DNA from: Desulfuromonas sp.
Lineage (GTDB): Bacteria > Desulfobacterota > Desulfuromonadia > Desulfuromonadales > SZUA-401
Reading direction: 5' to 3'
Length of the DNA stretch: 17,577 nucleotides
Assembly: GCA_002869605.1 (NCBI GenBank)
Contig: PKUI01000172.1
Location: 1-17,577, forward strand
In this document: piece by piece, positions 7,843 through 17,577 of the stretch
How the letters are laid out: each line of letters starts with the position of its first letter
Numbering within the stretch: position 1 is the stretch's first letter
Position numbers and translations under genes: made by a program
Notes under the pieces: model-generated
Told to the model about the DNA's origin: nothing
What the model saw: only the letters and a program-made list of their open reading frames with translations
The model's database searches: none

Positions 7843-9116
7843 CCCGTCTCCTCTTCAAGGCCCAGATCGAAACGGCTGACCATGGTCAGAAGCTCTTCAG
7901 AGAGGGTCGAGAGTTCCTGTGCCGAACGGGCCATCTCTTCCATGGAGGCCGATTGCTCCTGGGTTGCGGCCGACACCTGCTCGGTCGCGGCAGCGTTGTC
8001 ATCGGTTACCTTGGCGATTTCATCCATAGCCTCTTCGATGGCAGTCGCGCCGCCCGATTGCTGCTCGGAGAGTTCGGCGATGGTTTGTGCCTTGCTGCGC
8101 GTGTTCAGGGCATGCTCGGTGATCTCGTTAAAAGCGCCTCCGGTGGTGTCGAGGGCTTCGTGACCGGAATGCATCATCTGCACGCTGTCACGCATGGACG
8201 TCTGCACCTTCTGGCTTTCATCCCGAATCGTCTCGACCAGCGAGGTGATCTCCCCGGCTGATTCAGCCGTTGACTCGGCAAGCTTGCGGACCTCTTCGGC
8301 GACCACCGAGAAACCACGCCCGTATTCTCCGGCACGTGCGGCCTCAATGGTGGCATTGAGTGCCAGCAAATTGGTCTTTTGAGAAATCCCGCTGATGACA
8401 TCGACGATCTGGCCGATCTTCTGGACGTTGTCGCCAAAGTCCACGATCTGGGCGCTATTGCGCTCGACATCCATCAGCACCTGCTTCATCTTGTCCATCG
8501 CCGAGCGGGCCATATCGCTCCCCTGCTCGGCGGTGCTGACCGTGGTGACCGCAGCCTCCTTCATTTTTTGTGCCGCGTTGGCGATCAAGTCGACAGAAAC
8601 TACCAGCTCCTTGACGATCTTGGCGCCTCTTTCAACCATTTCGGCCTGTTTTTCAGCACCGCGGCTGACCTGTTCAATAGTGTTGGAGACCTGATGCGAG
8701 GATGCGCTGATCTCCTGAGAAGAGGCTGACAGCCCCTGAGCCGAGTCGGAAACCCGGTAGGAGGAACGACGGATTTGGCCGACCAGGGTACGCAGGTTGT
8801 CGGCAAGCCGGTTGAGACTCTCAGCCAGGTCTTCCGTCTCATCAGGGAACTTGCGCTCCGGCCAGGCAACCTGGGTGGTCAGGTCGCCCTCACTGAAACG
8901 CTCGGCCGATTCCCGCAGCATGCCGATGTTTCGCGTAAAGGCCTTGGAGAACAACCAGCCGAGAACCAGGCCGACGGTCATGGCGGCGGCCATGACAACC
9001 AGCTGTTCAAGAAATTCGGGGAGACCCAGGAAAGGGACAAAGAAATCGACGGCGACAATGGTCGCAACGACAACAATGAAGCCGAGTATAAACTTGTACG
9101 AAATTTCTATGCGCAT
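7839..9116 (-). CDS. Methyl-accepting chemotaxis protein with no periplasmic sensor domain
   Basis: A 425-residue MCP. Two membrane helices (about 8-30 and 36-57) are separated by only a few residues, so there is essentially no periplasmic ligand-binding domain. A HAMP domain (about 58-112) and a long coiled-coil signalling domain follow, with the conserved hairpin tip [20 protein letters not shown] (244-263) and then [15 protein letters not shown] (267-281). No PAS, Cache or other sensor is present, and there is no C-terminal NWETF-like pentapeptide to tether CheR. Ser/Ala-flanked Glu and Gln pairs in the helices are possible CheR and CheD sites. AAAGGAG lies 6 nt before ATG 9116. It is presumably the cluster's own receptor; it may sense membrane state through the helices and HAMP, or serve as a scaffold. 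Confidence 0.94.
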   Translation of the reverse strand: MRIEISYKFILGFIVVVATIVAVDFFVPFLGLPEFLEQLVVMAAAMTVGLVLGWLFSKAFTRNIGMLRESAERFSEGDLTTQVAWPERKFPDETEDLAESLNRLADNLRTLVGQIRRSSYRVSDSAQGLSASSQEISASSHQVSNTIEQVSRGAEKQAEMVERGAKIVKELVVSVDLIANAAQKMKEAAVTTVSTAEQGSDMARSAMDKMKQVLMDVERNSAQIVDFGDNVQKIGQIVDVISGISQKTNLLALNATIEAARAGEYGRGFSVVAEEVRKLAESTAESAGEITSLVETIRDESQKVQTSMRDSVQMMHSGHEALDTTGGAFNEITEHALNTRSKAQTIAELSEQQSGGATAIEEAMDEIAKVTDDNAAATEQVSAATQEQSASMEEMARSAQELSTLSEELLTMVSRFDLGLEEETG

Positions 9117-9131
9117 CTTCCACTCCTTTGT

Positions 9132-9145
9132 CCGGCACGAGCCGG
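9132..9145 (-). other. Small GC hairpin between cheR and mcp
   Basis: CCGGC-ACGA-GCCGG, a 5-bp all-GC stem with a 4-nt loop, lies in the 42-bp gap between the cheR stop and the mcp ribosome binding site. No T tract follows on either strand, so it is not a terminator. It might influence mRNA stability or expression between the two genes, or it may be chance. Confidence 0.3.
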
Positions 9146-9158
9146 CGGAATCATTCCA

Positions 9159-10013
9159 TCACACCCTGCGGCGTGCATATATTCGTTCAGCATGGTCGAT
9201 TGCACGAAAGGCCTCGCGGACCGGGCCAAGCATGGTTTCGGCTTTGCCGAGAACCAGTACCCCCTGATCGGAAAGAGCCTCGGCGAACTGCCCGAGGATC
9301 CTCTCCTGCTGCTGCCGGGAAAAGTAAATCAGCACGTTCCGGCAGACAATCAGGTCGGCTTGCGGGTAAGGGTCCGAAAGCATATCGTGCTTTGCAAAAC
9401 TCACCCTGCGGCGCAATCGATCTTTTACTATATACCAGCGACCCTCTCGTGTGAAATACTTATGATGCCATTCTTCAGGAATATTCACCAGTCTTTGAGG
9501 GTCGTAGCGTCCCTCAGCCGCTTTTTTGAGCACCGCAGCACTGATATCGGTGGCCAGCAACCGGTCTGCCTCCAGGCCTTGCTGATCGAGTATAATCGCC
9601 AGAGAATATGGCTCTTCACCGCTGGAACACCCGACACTCCATATCTGCATCCCGCGTCCCTGCTTGCGTATTCGCGTGTCCAGTAGCGGCAGCTGAGTCT
9701 CTATAACCTTATAGGTTGTGGGGTTGCGCATAAACTGAGAAACATGGATGGTCAGAGTGGTCAACAGCTCATCGAGCTCGCCATCATCACGGGTCAGCAG
9801 CTCGGCATACGCAGCAGCATCCTTCATACCACATGCGCGCACACGAATGGCAATGCGGCGCTTGATGCAACGATCCTTGTACCAACCCAGATCAAAATCC
9901 CGACGCTCCAGCAGTAATTTGCAGATCGACTGATACTGGTCTTCAGGAAACTCGCTGCCGAAGAACGGTTTCTCATCACGCCCCGCGGACTTCTTGTCAG
10001 GGTTGGCCGGCAT
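9159..10013 (-). CDS. cheR: Chemoreceptor methyltransferase CheR
   Basis: A 284-residue CheR that transfers methyl groups from S-adenosylmethionine to receptor glutamates. An N-terminal helical domain (about 20-110) leads through TIHVSQFMRNPTTY (88-101), which replaces the more common NxTxFFR wording. The methyltransferase core has SVGCSSGEEPYSLA (126-139, SAM motif I), LLATDIS (152-158) and DLIVCRNVLIYF (220-231). The first about 19 residues are a polar extension. ATG 10013 is backed by GGGAGG 8 nt upstream. It is the first che gene, 38 bp after thiL. No CheB methylesterase accompanies it in the window. Confidence 0.95.
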   Translation of the reverse strand: MPANPDKKSAGRDEKPFFGSEFPEDQYQSICKLLLERRDFDLGWYKDRCIKRRIAIRVRACGMKDAAAYAELLTRDDGELDELLTTLTIHVSQFMRNPTTYKVIETQLPLLDTRIRKQGRGMQIWSVGCSSGEEPYSLAIILDQQGLEADRLLATDISAAVLKKAAEGRYDPQRLVNIPEEWHHKYFTREGRWYIVKDRLRRRVSFAKHDMLSDPYPQADLIVCRNVLIYFSRQQQERILGQFAEALSDQGVLVLGKAETMLGPVREAFRAIDHAERIYARRRV

Positions 10014-10051
10014 CCCGTCAGCCTCCCTTGCAACTCTTCAGGGGCTCTGCT

Positions 10052-11027
10052 TTATGACGATACAAAATGATCATAGCCCTCCCCCTTAAGCTCTGACCCC
10101 AAATCATTTGCCCCAACGACCCCTAAGCCTGAAGTCTGACGAATTTCCCCAATCGGCGTTAATGGCACTTCGAGTTGTGCCGAGAGCTCCCTTAGCTCCG
10201 CTCCACGTTCTTCCGCGGAGCAGAACAGCAGCTCGTAGTCTTCACCGCCACGTAATGCCAGGTGGAGATCCTCAGGCTGTCGTGTAAGGTGATGCTGCAT
10301 GTAACTCGAGAGCGGTAGCCGCCTCACATCGATCTCCGCCCCCACCTCCGAGGCGTGCAAAATGTGTCCCAGGTCAGCAAGCAGCCCATCGGAGATATCG
10401 ATCATTGCCGTTGCCAGGTCGCGCTTTGCCAGCGCGCGTCCAAGTGCAACTTGTGCCCGGGGGCGATGATGGCGCATCGCCAATACTTCAGGGGGCTGTT
10501 GCCCTTGCTGCAACATCTTGAGTGCCAACCCGCTGTCTCCCAGGCTGCCGGAAACCCAGATTATATCCCCGCCCCGGGCGCCGCTACGCGTAACGATCTG
10601 CTGCTCCGGAACATAACCTTGCACCGTAATGCCGAGGACAAGACCCGACGGCGAGCGACAGGTGTCCCCCCCCAGCAGTTCTGCACCGTAATATCGTGAC
10701 TCTTCCCGAACCCCCCTCACAAGGCTTTCCAACTGCTCCACCGACATTTCACCAGGTGCAGCCAACCCCATGAAAATGGCCTGCGGAGTCCCCCCCATCG
10801 CGGCGATATCACTTACGTTGACCGCAACCGATTTACAGCCGATGGAATAATAGTCGCTCCATGCCGATCTGAAGTGAACCTCTTCCAGGAGCATGTCGGT
10901 TGAAACCAGTGGCACGGTTCCGGACGGGACCCTGAAGGCTGCGCAGTCGTCACCGATACCGACAATGGCATCGCTCCGGCCCGCCGCATTACGTATCCGC
11001 TCGATCAGTCCGAACTCGCCCAGTTCT

Positions 11028-11041
<14 letters not shown>
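10052..11041 (-). CDS. thiL: Thiamine-monophosphate kinase ThiL
   Basis: A 329-residue ThiL that phosphorylates thiamine monophosphate to thiamine pyrophosphate, the last step of cofactor synthesis. Family motifs visible: GIGDDCAAF (28-36), STDMLLEEVHF (47-57), NVSDIAAMGG (75-84), then GGDT, DISDGLLADLGH and GGEDYELLF, covering the metal and ATP-binding aspartates. The first of two tandem ATG codons (11041, 11038) is given. GAGG lies 12 nt upstream, rather far, and the gene overlaps lon by 14 bp, so initiation is probably coupled to Lon translation. No TPP riboswitch or other thiamine genes are nearby, and the link to neighbours is probably positional only. Confidence 0.95.
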
Positions 11042-13382
<2,341 letters not shown>

Positions 13383-13390
13383 GAGCCAAA

Positions 13391-13396
13391 CCTTTC
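13391..13396 (-). promoter_or_regulatory. Ribosome binding site for the TTG start of lon
   Basis: GAAAGG on the minus strand, 8 nt before TTG 13382. With the in-frame stop just upstream, it makes TTG the only start giving a complete Lon N-domain. Confidence 0.6.
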
Positions 13397-13495
13397 AATC
13401 ACAGAGCCGATACACTGCGGACGTGAAGGGACATGCCAACCACAAGATAGATAACTTCCAAACAGATGTCCAGAGACTCGCCTGCCACCAGGACT

Positions 13496-14890
13496 TCAGA
13501 TCTGGCTCTCAAGAATCCAGTCCACCCAGCGATAAACATCATTGCGCTTAATCCCGTTGCGCAACAGCTTCATTCTCCAGGTACGCTCTTCCTGTTGCAT
13601 GACCACGGCCTTGCATAGCGTATCAGCCATCGCCTCAACATCATAGGGGTTTACCAGCAGGGCATGCTTGTGCATCTGGTCGGCGGCTCCGGCAAACTCA
13701 CTCAGGATAAGAACCCCGTTGTTATCTACCGATGCGGCGCAATACTCCTTGGCGACAAGATTCATTCCGTCACGCAACGGCGTAATCAAGGCAATCTCGC
13801 AGGCGCGGTAATGGGCCAGCAAATCTGCCCGGTTGAGGCTGCGAAAGACATAATGTATGGGCTGCCAGCCCGGTCCTCCGAAACTCGAATTGATGCGCCC
13901 TGCCAACTGGTCGAGCTGGTTTTTCAGTTGCTGGTATTCAGGGACAACTGTCCTGCTCGGCACAACCACCTGCAACAGGGAAACCTTGCGCTTGAGCTCC
14001 GGGTACTTGGTAAGCATGCGTTCAAAGGCCACGAAACGTTCCGGGACGCCCTTGGTGTAGTCAAGACGATCAATCCCGAGCACCAGCTGGCGCTTATCCA
14101 GGTGGTCATGTAGCTGCTGGGCTTTTTCAGCTACTTCCTCCTCCATGGCCTGCTCGTTAAATTCGTCAAAATCGATACTGATCGGATAATGCCCGACCCG
14201 CACTTTCCGGCCCCGCCAGTAAAGCAGGGTGTGACGCCGCTTTGTTTCCGCCGTGACTTCTGCATAGAATTCACGAACACAAGCGACAAAGTTCTTGCGG
14301 TCATGCAGGGTCTGCAAGCCGATCAAGTCGTACTCCATCATCGCTTCGATAATTTTACGCCGCCAAGGCAGACGTCGGAAGAGATCAGCCGAGGGGAAGG
14401 GGATATGCAGGAAAAACTTGAGCGGACCATCGAACCCGAGCTTGCGCATCTCCTCGCCAACCATCAACAGCTGGTAATCATGCACCCAGACCATTTTCCC
14501 GGGAGGAGCGCTGGCCACTATTTGCCGGGCGAATTGACGATTCACCTCACAATAGCTTTGCCAGTACTCCGCGTTGAAGTGGCAATGCCCCAGCATGTCG
14601 TGGAACAGAGGCCAGAGGGTTTCATTTGAGAAGCCGTAATAAAACTGGTCGACCTGCTCCTCATCCAGGTCGACAGCAACCAGACTGTAACCCTGTTTCT
14701 CCTCAAAGGATTTAAGCTGGGCCTGCAACGCCGGACTGTCAGGGCACCCGGGCCAACCGATCCACATTCCATGGTGTTTAAGTAAGACGGGCGTCAGAGC
14801 TGTGACCAGTCCTCCCGAGGCTGCCTTTAGCTTAAGCTCGCTGCCTTTGTCATCAATAACGATCGGCAGGCGGTTTGACACCGTAATCAT
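13496..14890 (-). CDS. otsA: Trehalose-6-phosphate synthase OtsA (GT20)
   Basis: A 464-residue GT20 glycosyltransferase that joins a nucleotide-activated glucose and glucose-6-phosphate to give trehalose-6-phosphate. Visible motifs are SNRLPI (5-10), GGLVTAL (26-32), WIGWPG (43-48), WVHDYQLLM (135-143), FFLHIPFPS (159-167), [10 protein letters not shown] in the middle, and [13 protein letters not shown] near the C-terminus, which contacts the donor phosphates. ATG 14890 overlaps the otsB stop as ATGA. The paired phosphatase makes trehalose much likelier than glucosylglycerol, which related GT20 enzymes also make. Trehalose is a compatible solute and stress protectant. No terminator is seen between this gene and lon. 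Confidence 0.94.
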   Translation of the reverse strand: MITVSNRLPIVIDDKGSELKLKAASGGLVTALTPVLLKHHGMWIGWPGCPDSPALQAQLKSFEEKQGYSLVAVDLDEEQVDQFYYGFSNETLWPLFHDMLGHCHFNAEYWQSYCEVNRQFARQIVASAPPGKMVWVHDYQLLMVGEEMRKLGFDGPLKFFLHIPFPSADLFRRLPWRRKIIEAMMEYDLIGLQTLHDRKNFVACVREFYAEVTAETKRRHTLLYWRGRKVRVGHYPISIDFDEFNEQAMEEEVAEKAQQLHDHLDKRQLVLGIDRLDYTKGVPERFVAFERMLTKYPELKRKVSLLQVVVPSRTVVPEYQQLKNQLDQLAGRINSSFGGPGWQPIHYVFRSLNRADLLAHYRACEIALITPLRDGMNLVAKEYCAASVDNNGVLILSEFAGAADQMHKHALLVNPYDVEAMADTLCKAVVMQQEERTWRMKLLRNGIKRNDVYRWVDWILESQI

Positions 14891-15714
14891 TTTTTCTCCC
14901 CCTTCGCCATGAAAGACGCATGGTTCTGCTGCAAGCCCTCAAGAACCCGCTCAAGAAAAAAGCACAGTTGCTCGGGCGGCTGTAACCAAAGACGTGCAGC
15001 AGTTTTTCGATATTGATTGCGCACCAATATCGGAAGGCCTCCTTCCGGAAGCGCCCTGAAGGCATCCTCGTCGGTGAGGTCATCGCCGAAGTAGGCTATC
15101 GGAGTTTCAGCGGAGACCTCACCCCGCAGCGTCATCACCGCGTCGGCCTTGCTCCAGCCCGGCAGTCGCCACTCAAGGCCACCGTCAAAGGGATGAATAT
15201 CCAGCGTGGAACACCCATCCAGCTTTTCGGTAATCTCTCGTGCCCTTGCCTCCAGCTTCTGCCGACTCTTTTCGGGCAATCCTCGCCAGTGTAGTGCCAA
15301 TGAAGCCGGCTTGATTTCAAGCCGCTCCGCAAACCCTTGTTCATTACACCAGGAGCGTAGTTGCGAAAAAAACCTGGCACTCTCTTCCGGAAGCTCACCC
15401 GTTTGTAATTCTCCTGCCTCCGTCCACCGCTCCCAGCCATGACACCCCCAGATTTCAATCGCATCTTCAAGGTCGAGCAGGCGCCGGATGTCAGCGACAG
15501 GCCGCCCGCTGACAATCACCACGCGGGCCGATGTCCGGTTGATCAGTGCCTCAATCAGGTCCTTGGCTTCAGGGTAAGGGTAGGCCTGGTCTCTGTCGAT
15601 GACGAAGGGAGCAAGCGTTCCATCGTAATCGAACATCAGCAGCGGCGGTTCGCCGTGTGCAGATAATGTTTCCGCAGCCTGTTTGAGCTCGGATTCCGTA
15701 GTTGACACTCTCAT
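14887..15714 (-). CDS. otsB: Trehalose-6-phosphate phosphatase OtsB
   Basis: A 275-residue HAD-family phosphatase that removes phosphate from trehalose-6-phosphate. HAD motif I is MFDYDGTLAPF with nucleophile Asp29 and Asp31. Motif II is the VIVSGRP serine, and motif IV is YFGDDLTDEDAF, the OtsB version of the metal-binding aspartates. The frame is open 19 codons further, to a TTG at 15771, but ATG 15714 gives the normal family start. Its ribosome binding site (CTGGA) is weak. It is the upstream partner of otsA, overlapping by 4 bp, and begins 100 bp after the NRDE gene. A 10-codon mini-ORF with a better ribosome binding site lies just upstream. Confidence 0.92.
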   Translation of the reverse strand: MRVSTTESELKQAAETLSAHGEPPLLMFDYDGTLAPFVIDRDQAYPYPEAKDLIEALINRTSARVVIVSGRPVADIRRLLDLEDAIEIWGCHGWERWTEAGELQTGELPEESARFFSQLRSWCNEQGFAERLEIKPASLALHWRGLPEKSRQKLEARAREITEKLDGCSTLDIHPFDGGLEWRLPGWSKADAVMTLRGEVSAETPIAYFGDDLTDEDAFRALPEGGLPILVRNQYRKTAARLWLQPPEQLCFFLERVLEGLQQNHASFMAKGEKK

Positions 15715-15746
15715 ATCCAGATTAAAGAAAAAGGTAGACTTCAGTT

Positions 15747-15779
15747 TTACATTGTTCCACGACTGAGGCAATAAAGCAT
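15747..15779 (-). other. Possible 10-codon leader ORF upstream of otsB
   Basis: ATG 15779 is preceded by GGAG (15785-15788) with 5 nt spacing and encodes MLYCLSRGTM before a TAA stop, ending 32 bp before the otsB ATG. It has better initiation signals than otsB itself. It could be a translated leader that affects otsB, or a chance match; nothing in the peptide resembles a known attenuator. Confidence 0.2.
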
Positions 15780-15814
15780 ATCAACTCCACCCGTCGCTGC
15801 AACGGATACCTGCA

Positions 15815-16579
15815 TTATCCTCGAAATGTCCGTTGTGAGAAGATCGCGGGTCCAACTTCGGGCAGATAACTGCGCTCACTCACGGTGGCACTACCCTGGC
15901 GGTCGATTTTAAGCAGCAGGGTTGAGCGGGTTCCGTAGTCACTGGAAACAATAAAAGGGGAGGAGAGTATCCGCTCCCATTCATGCGGCACCCCGGTATC
16001 GGGCAACTCGCTGTCAGGGAAACCCTCTGTCCGCAAGACACATTCGAACAACTCCCCATCTGTGAGGGGTTCGTGGCCGCTCAGGGCCCTTCGAAGCCGA
16101 TGCTTCGCATACTCCAGCTTTGGCCAGGGGGTGTTCAGGCCGGCGTTGCTTAATCCGTGAATACCCGTGGTCACAGGCTCCGGAGTACAGGTATCACTCG
16201 AGAAGTAAAATAGCGCGCCGGGGCGGCCAAGAATCAAATTGAAGGGGGCGTACAGCGTTCGATCAACAGCAAGTTTTGCTAGGATGTCGGCAATGCAGTC
16301 GTCGCCCTGCACACAATCGACCACCAGTTCTCCCCGTGAATATTTGCCCGGTTTCATGGCACCTGGCCGCCGGATGTTGGTCAACGCCGCTAACCGTCCA
16401 TCACGATGCCAGGCCGCCCAGGTTCCCTGGTGCTGAAGGTCTCTGCCGGCAATAATCTCGGGAGTATCGTGCCAGGCTTGCAGGGGGGCTGTTGGCCGCG
16501 AATAAAATTCATCTCTGTTAGCCAGCATGATCAATGGGAATTCGGGATTCTGGTCGACGGCAAGAACGATCAGGCACAT
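15815..16579 (-). CDS. NRDE-family (TANGO2-like) protein
   Basis: A 254-residue protein of the NRDE/TANGO2 family, named for the motif seen here as ANRDEFYSRPT (20-30). It opens MCLIVLAVDQ, so Cys2 would be exposed after Met removal, as in N-terminal nucleophile hydrolases to which this fold is related. GTWAAW and LTNIRRP follow, as expected. Bacterial members have no agreed reaction; the human relative is linked to lipid and haem metabolism, which should not be transferred here. The frame is open to 16741, but that extension runs through the pckA terminator, while ATG 16579 has AAGGAG 9 nt upstream. It is separated from pckA by a terminator, so it probably has its own promoter, which I could not identify. 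Confidence 0.9.
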   Translation of the reverse strand: MCLIVLAVDQNPEFPLIMLANRDEFYSRPTAPLQAWHDTPEIIAGRDLQHQGTWAAWHRDGRLAALTNIRRPGAMKPGKYSRGELVVDCVQGDDCIADILAKLAVDRTLYAPFNLILGRPGALFYFSSDTCTPEPVTTGIHGLSNAGLNTPWPKLEYAKHRLRRALSGHEPLTDGELFECVLRTEGFPDSELPDTGVPHEWERILSSPFIVSSDYGTRSTLLLKIDRQGSATVSERSYLPEVGPAIFSQRTFRG

Positions 16580-16588
16580 AAGTGACGA

Positions 16589-16594
16589 CTCCTT
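16589..16594 (-). promoter_or_regulatory. Ribosome binding site deciding the NRDE-family start
   Basis: AAGGAG on the minus strand, 9 nt before ATG 16579. It supports the Met-Cys start over earlier in-frame codons that lie in or before the terminator. Confidence 0.65.
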
Positions 16595-16632
16595 GGTTGC
16601 CTCGTACTCCACCATGTTAGGACAAATCTGAA

Positions 16633-16664
16633 CAAATAAAAAGGGCGGCCCATATGGACCGCCC
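16633..16664 (-). terminator. Rho-independent terminator of pckA
   Basis: On the minus strand GGGCGGTCC-ATAT-GGGCCGCCC forms a 9-bp stem (one G-U pair) and is followed by TTTTTATTT. It begins 24 bp after the pckA stop. The T tract exists only on the minus strand, fixing its direction. Confidence 0.93.
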
Positions 16665-16688
16665 TGATGGATCTTCGCTGGCAGAATT

Positions 16689-17577
16689 TTAAATCTGGGG
16701 CCCTGCCTTGGTAAAGTCGAAGTTATCGTTATCGGTGACATACTTCTTGAAGTTATCGATAAACATGCCGGCCAGTTTATTGGCTGTCTGATCGAAAGCG
16801 TCCTTGTCAGCCCAGGAATTGCGGGGATTCAATATTTTGCTGTCAACGCCCGGCAGTTCCTTTGGAATATTAAGGCGGAACCAGCGGGTCTGATCGTACT
16901 CGGCACTTTCGATGCTGCCATCGAGGATAGCATTCACGCAGGCACGCGTCGCCTTGATACTCATCCGTTCGCCTACGCCGTAACCGCCACCAGCCCAGCC
17001 GGTATTGACCAGGTAGGCGTTGACCTTGTGCTTCTCCATCTTTTCGCCGAGCAGCTTGGCGTAGGCGGTCGGGTGAAGAGGCAAGAAAGCCTCGCCGAAA
17101 CAGGAAGAGAAGGTGGCCTGCGGCTCGGTAACCCCACGCTCGGTACCGGCAACCTTGGCGGTATAGCCCGAGAGGAAGTAGTACATCGCCTGCTCCTTGG
17201 TCAGCTTGCTGACCGGCGGCAGCACGCCAAACGCATCACACGTCAGAAAGATAATGCTCGAGGGCTGACCGGCCTTGAGACTCGGCTCATGGTTTTCGAT
17301 GTGATCAATCGGGTAGGAGACACGAGTATTCTCCGTTTTGGCGTCGCTGTCAAAGTCGATCACGCCGTCATCGTCATAAACCACGTTCTCAAGCAGTGCG
17401 TTGCGCTGAATCGCACCGTAGATCTCCGGCTCGTTTTCCTGCGAGAGGTTGATACATTTCGCGTAGCAGCCACCCTCGAAATTGAAGATACCGTCGTCAT
17501 CCCAGCCGTGCTCATCGTCACCGATCAGCTTGCGGGACGCATCGGTCGAAAGAGTGGTCTTCCCGGTTCCGGAGAGA
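16689..17577 (-). CDS. pckA: Phosphoenolpyruvate carboxykinase (ATP), C-terminal half
   Basis: The frame enters from the right edge and gives 295 residues, a little over half of the usual about 530-540. It converts oxaloacetate plus ATP to PEP, CO2 and ADP (or the reverse), linking the TCA cycle with gluconeogenesis. The visible part opens with the kinase P-loop [10 protein letters not shown], then LIGDDEHGW with the metal-binding aspartates, and [35 protein letters not shown] and [15 protein letters not shown] follow. These are features of the ATP-type bacterial enzyme rather than the GTP type. The frame is unbroken to its TAA stop and ends at a strong terminator. The N-terminal half and start lie outside the window. 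Confidence 0.96.
   Translation of the reverse strand, partial: LSGTGKTTLSTDASRKLIGDDEHGWDDDGIFNFEGGCYAKCINLSQENEPEIYGAIQRNALLENVVYDDDGVIDFDSDAKTENTRVSYPIDHIENHEPSLKAGQPSSIIFLTCDAFGVLPPVSKLTKEQAMYYFLSGYTAKVAGTERGVTEPQATFSSCFGEAFLPLHPTAYAKLLGEKMEKHKVNAYLVNTGWAGGGYGVGERMSIKATRACVNAILDGSIESAEYDQTRWFRLNIPKELPGVDSKILNPRNSWADKDAFDQTANKLAGMFIDNFKKYVTDNDNFDFTKAGPQI

Noticed and set aside
8775..9686. Plus-strand open frame (303 codons) opposite mcp and cheR
   Set aside because: It crosses two well-supported minus-strand genes and their intergenic gap, and its translation shows no recognisable domain.
10014..10051. Possible terminator or promoter between thiL and cheR
   Set aside because: The 38-bp gap contains the cheR ribosome binding site but no hairpin with T tract and no -35/-10 pair.
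13405..13440. Sigma-54-like (TGGCATG) and sigma-70-like (TTGGCA) matches upstream of lon
   Set aside because: The sigma-54 match lacks the GC at -12. The best -10 partner for TTGGCA is a poor 3-of-6 match with 19-nt spacing. Neither is good enough to call a promoter.
13383..13495. CIRCE or RpoH heat-shock element ahead of lon
   Set aside because: No TTAGCACTC inverted repeat is present, and no -35/-10 pair with correct spacing resembles the heat-shock consensus.
16580..16741. 54-codon N-terminal extension of the NRDE-family protein
   Set aside because: It would start inside the end of pckA and translate through its terminator. The family starts at Met-Cys and ATG 16579 has a proper ribosome binding site.

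Overview
The window looks like a stretch of bacterial chromosome in which every gene lies on the minus strand. The gene set (CheC plus CheD chemotaxis, a LolA-type periplasmic protein, RimO, YajQ, ApbE, ATP-type PEP carboxykinase) and the protein sequences suggest a Gram-negative of the Desulfuromonadia (Geobacter, Pelobacter, Desulfuromonas relatives). This is inferred from recognising protein families, not from a marker gene. I found no tRNA, rRNA, CRISPR array, insertion sequence, phage gene or attachment site.

In the direction of transcription (right to left) the layout is as follows. (1) The C-terminal half of ATP-dependent PEP carboxykinase (pckA) is followed by a textbook rho-independent terminator (16633-16664). 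(2) Next is an NRDE/TANGO2-family protein. (3) otsB and otsA, the two trehalose synthesis genes, overlap by 4 bp. (4) lon protease has a TTG start, and thiL overlaps its 3' end by 14 bp. (5) A compact chemotaxis-type cluster follows: cheR, mcp, cheW, cheY, cheA, cheC, cheD. It ends with a secreted LolA-family protein and a strong hairpin (3014-3053). (6) A second run holds yajQ, rimO, apbE and the first 38 codons of a membrane-anchored protein, probably of the NusG-domain-II type.

From otsB to the LolA-like gene (about 12.6 kb) I see no convincing terminator. The largest gap is 113 bp, before lon, and most junctions overlap or are under 45 bp. Transcription could therefore run from trehalose synthesis through Lon and ThiL into the chemotaxis genes, unless internal promoters divide the region.

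The chemotaxis cluster encodes a full phosphorelay: an MCP with almost no periplasmic domain, the CheW adaptor, the CheA kinase and the single-domain regulator CheY. Adaptation would use CheR (methylation), CheD (deamidation) and CheC (CheY-P phosphatase). No CheB or CheZ is present. CheC keeps both active-site motifs and CheD keeps its Thr/Cys/His triad, so the CheC-CheD adaptation branch looks functional.

Most of the window is ordinary, well-described biology. The points worth a second look are the sensor-less MCP, the LolA-family protein at the end of the che cluster, the lack of CheB, the shortened ATP-domain loop in CheA, and a mini-ORF ahead of otsB. I saw no clear evidence of an undescribed system.
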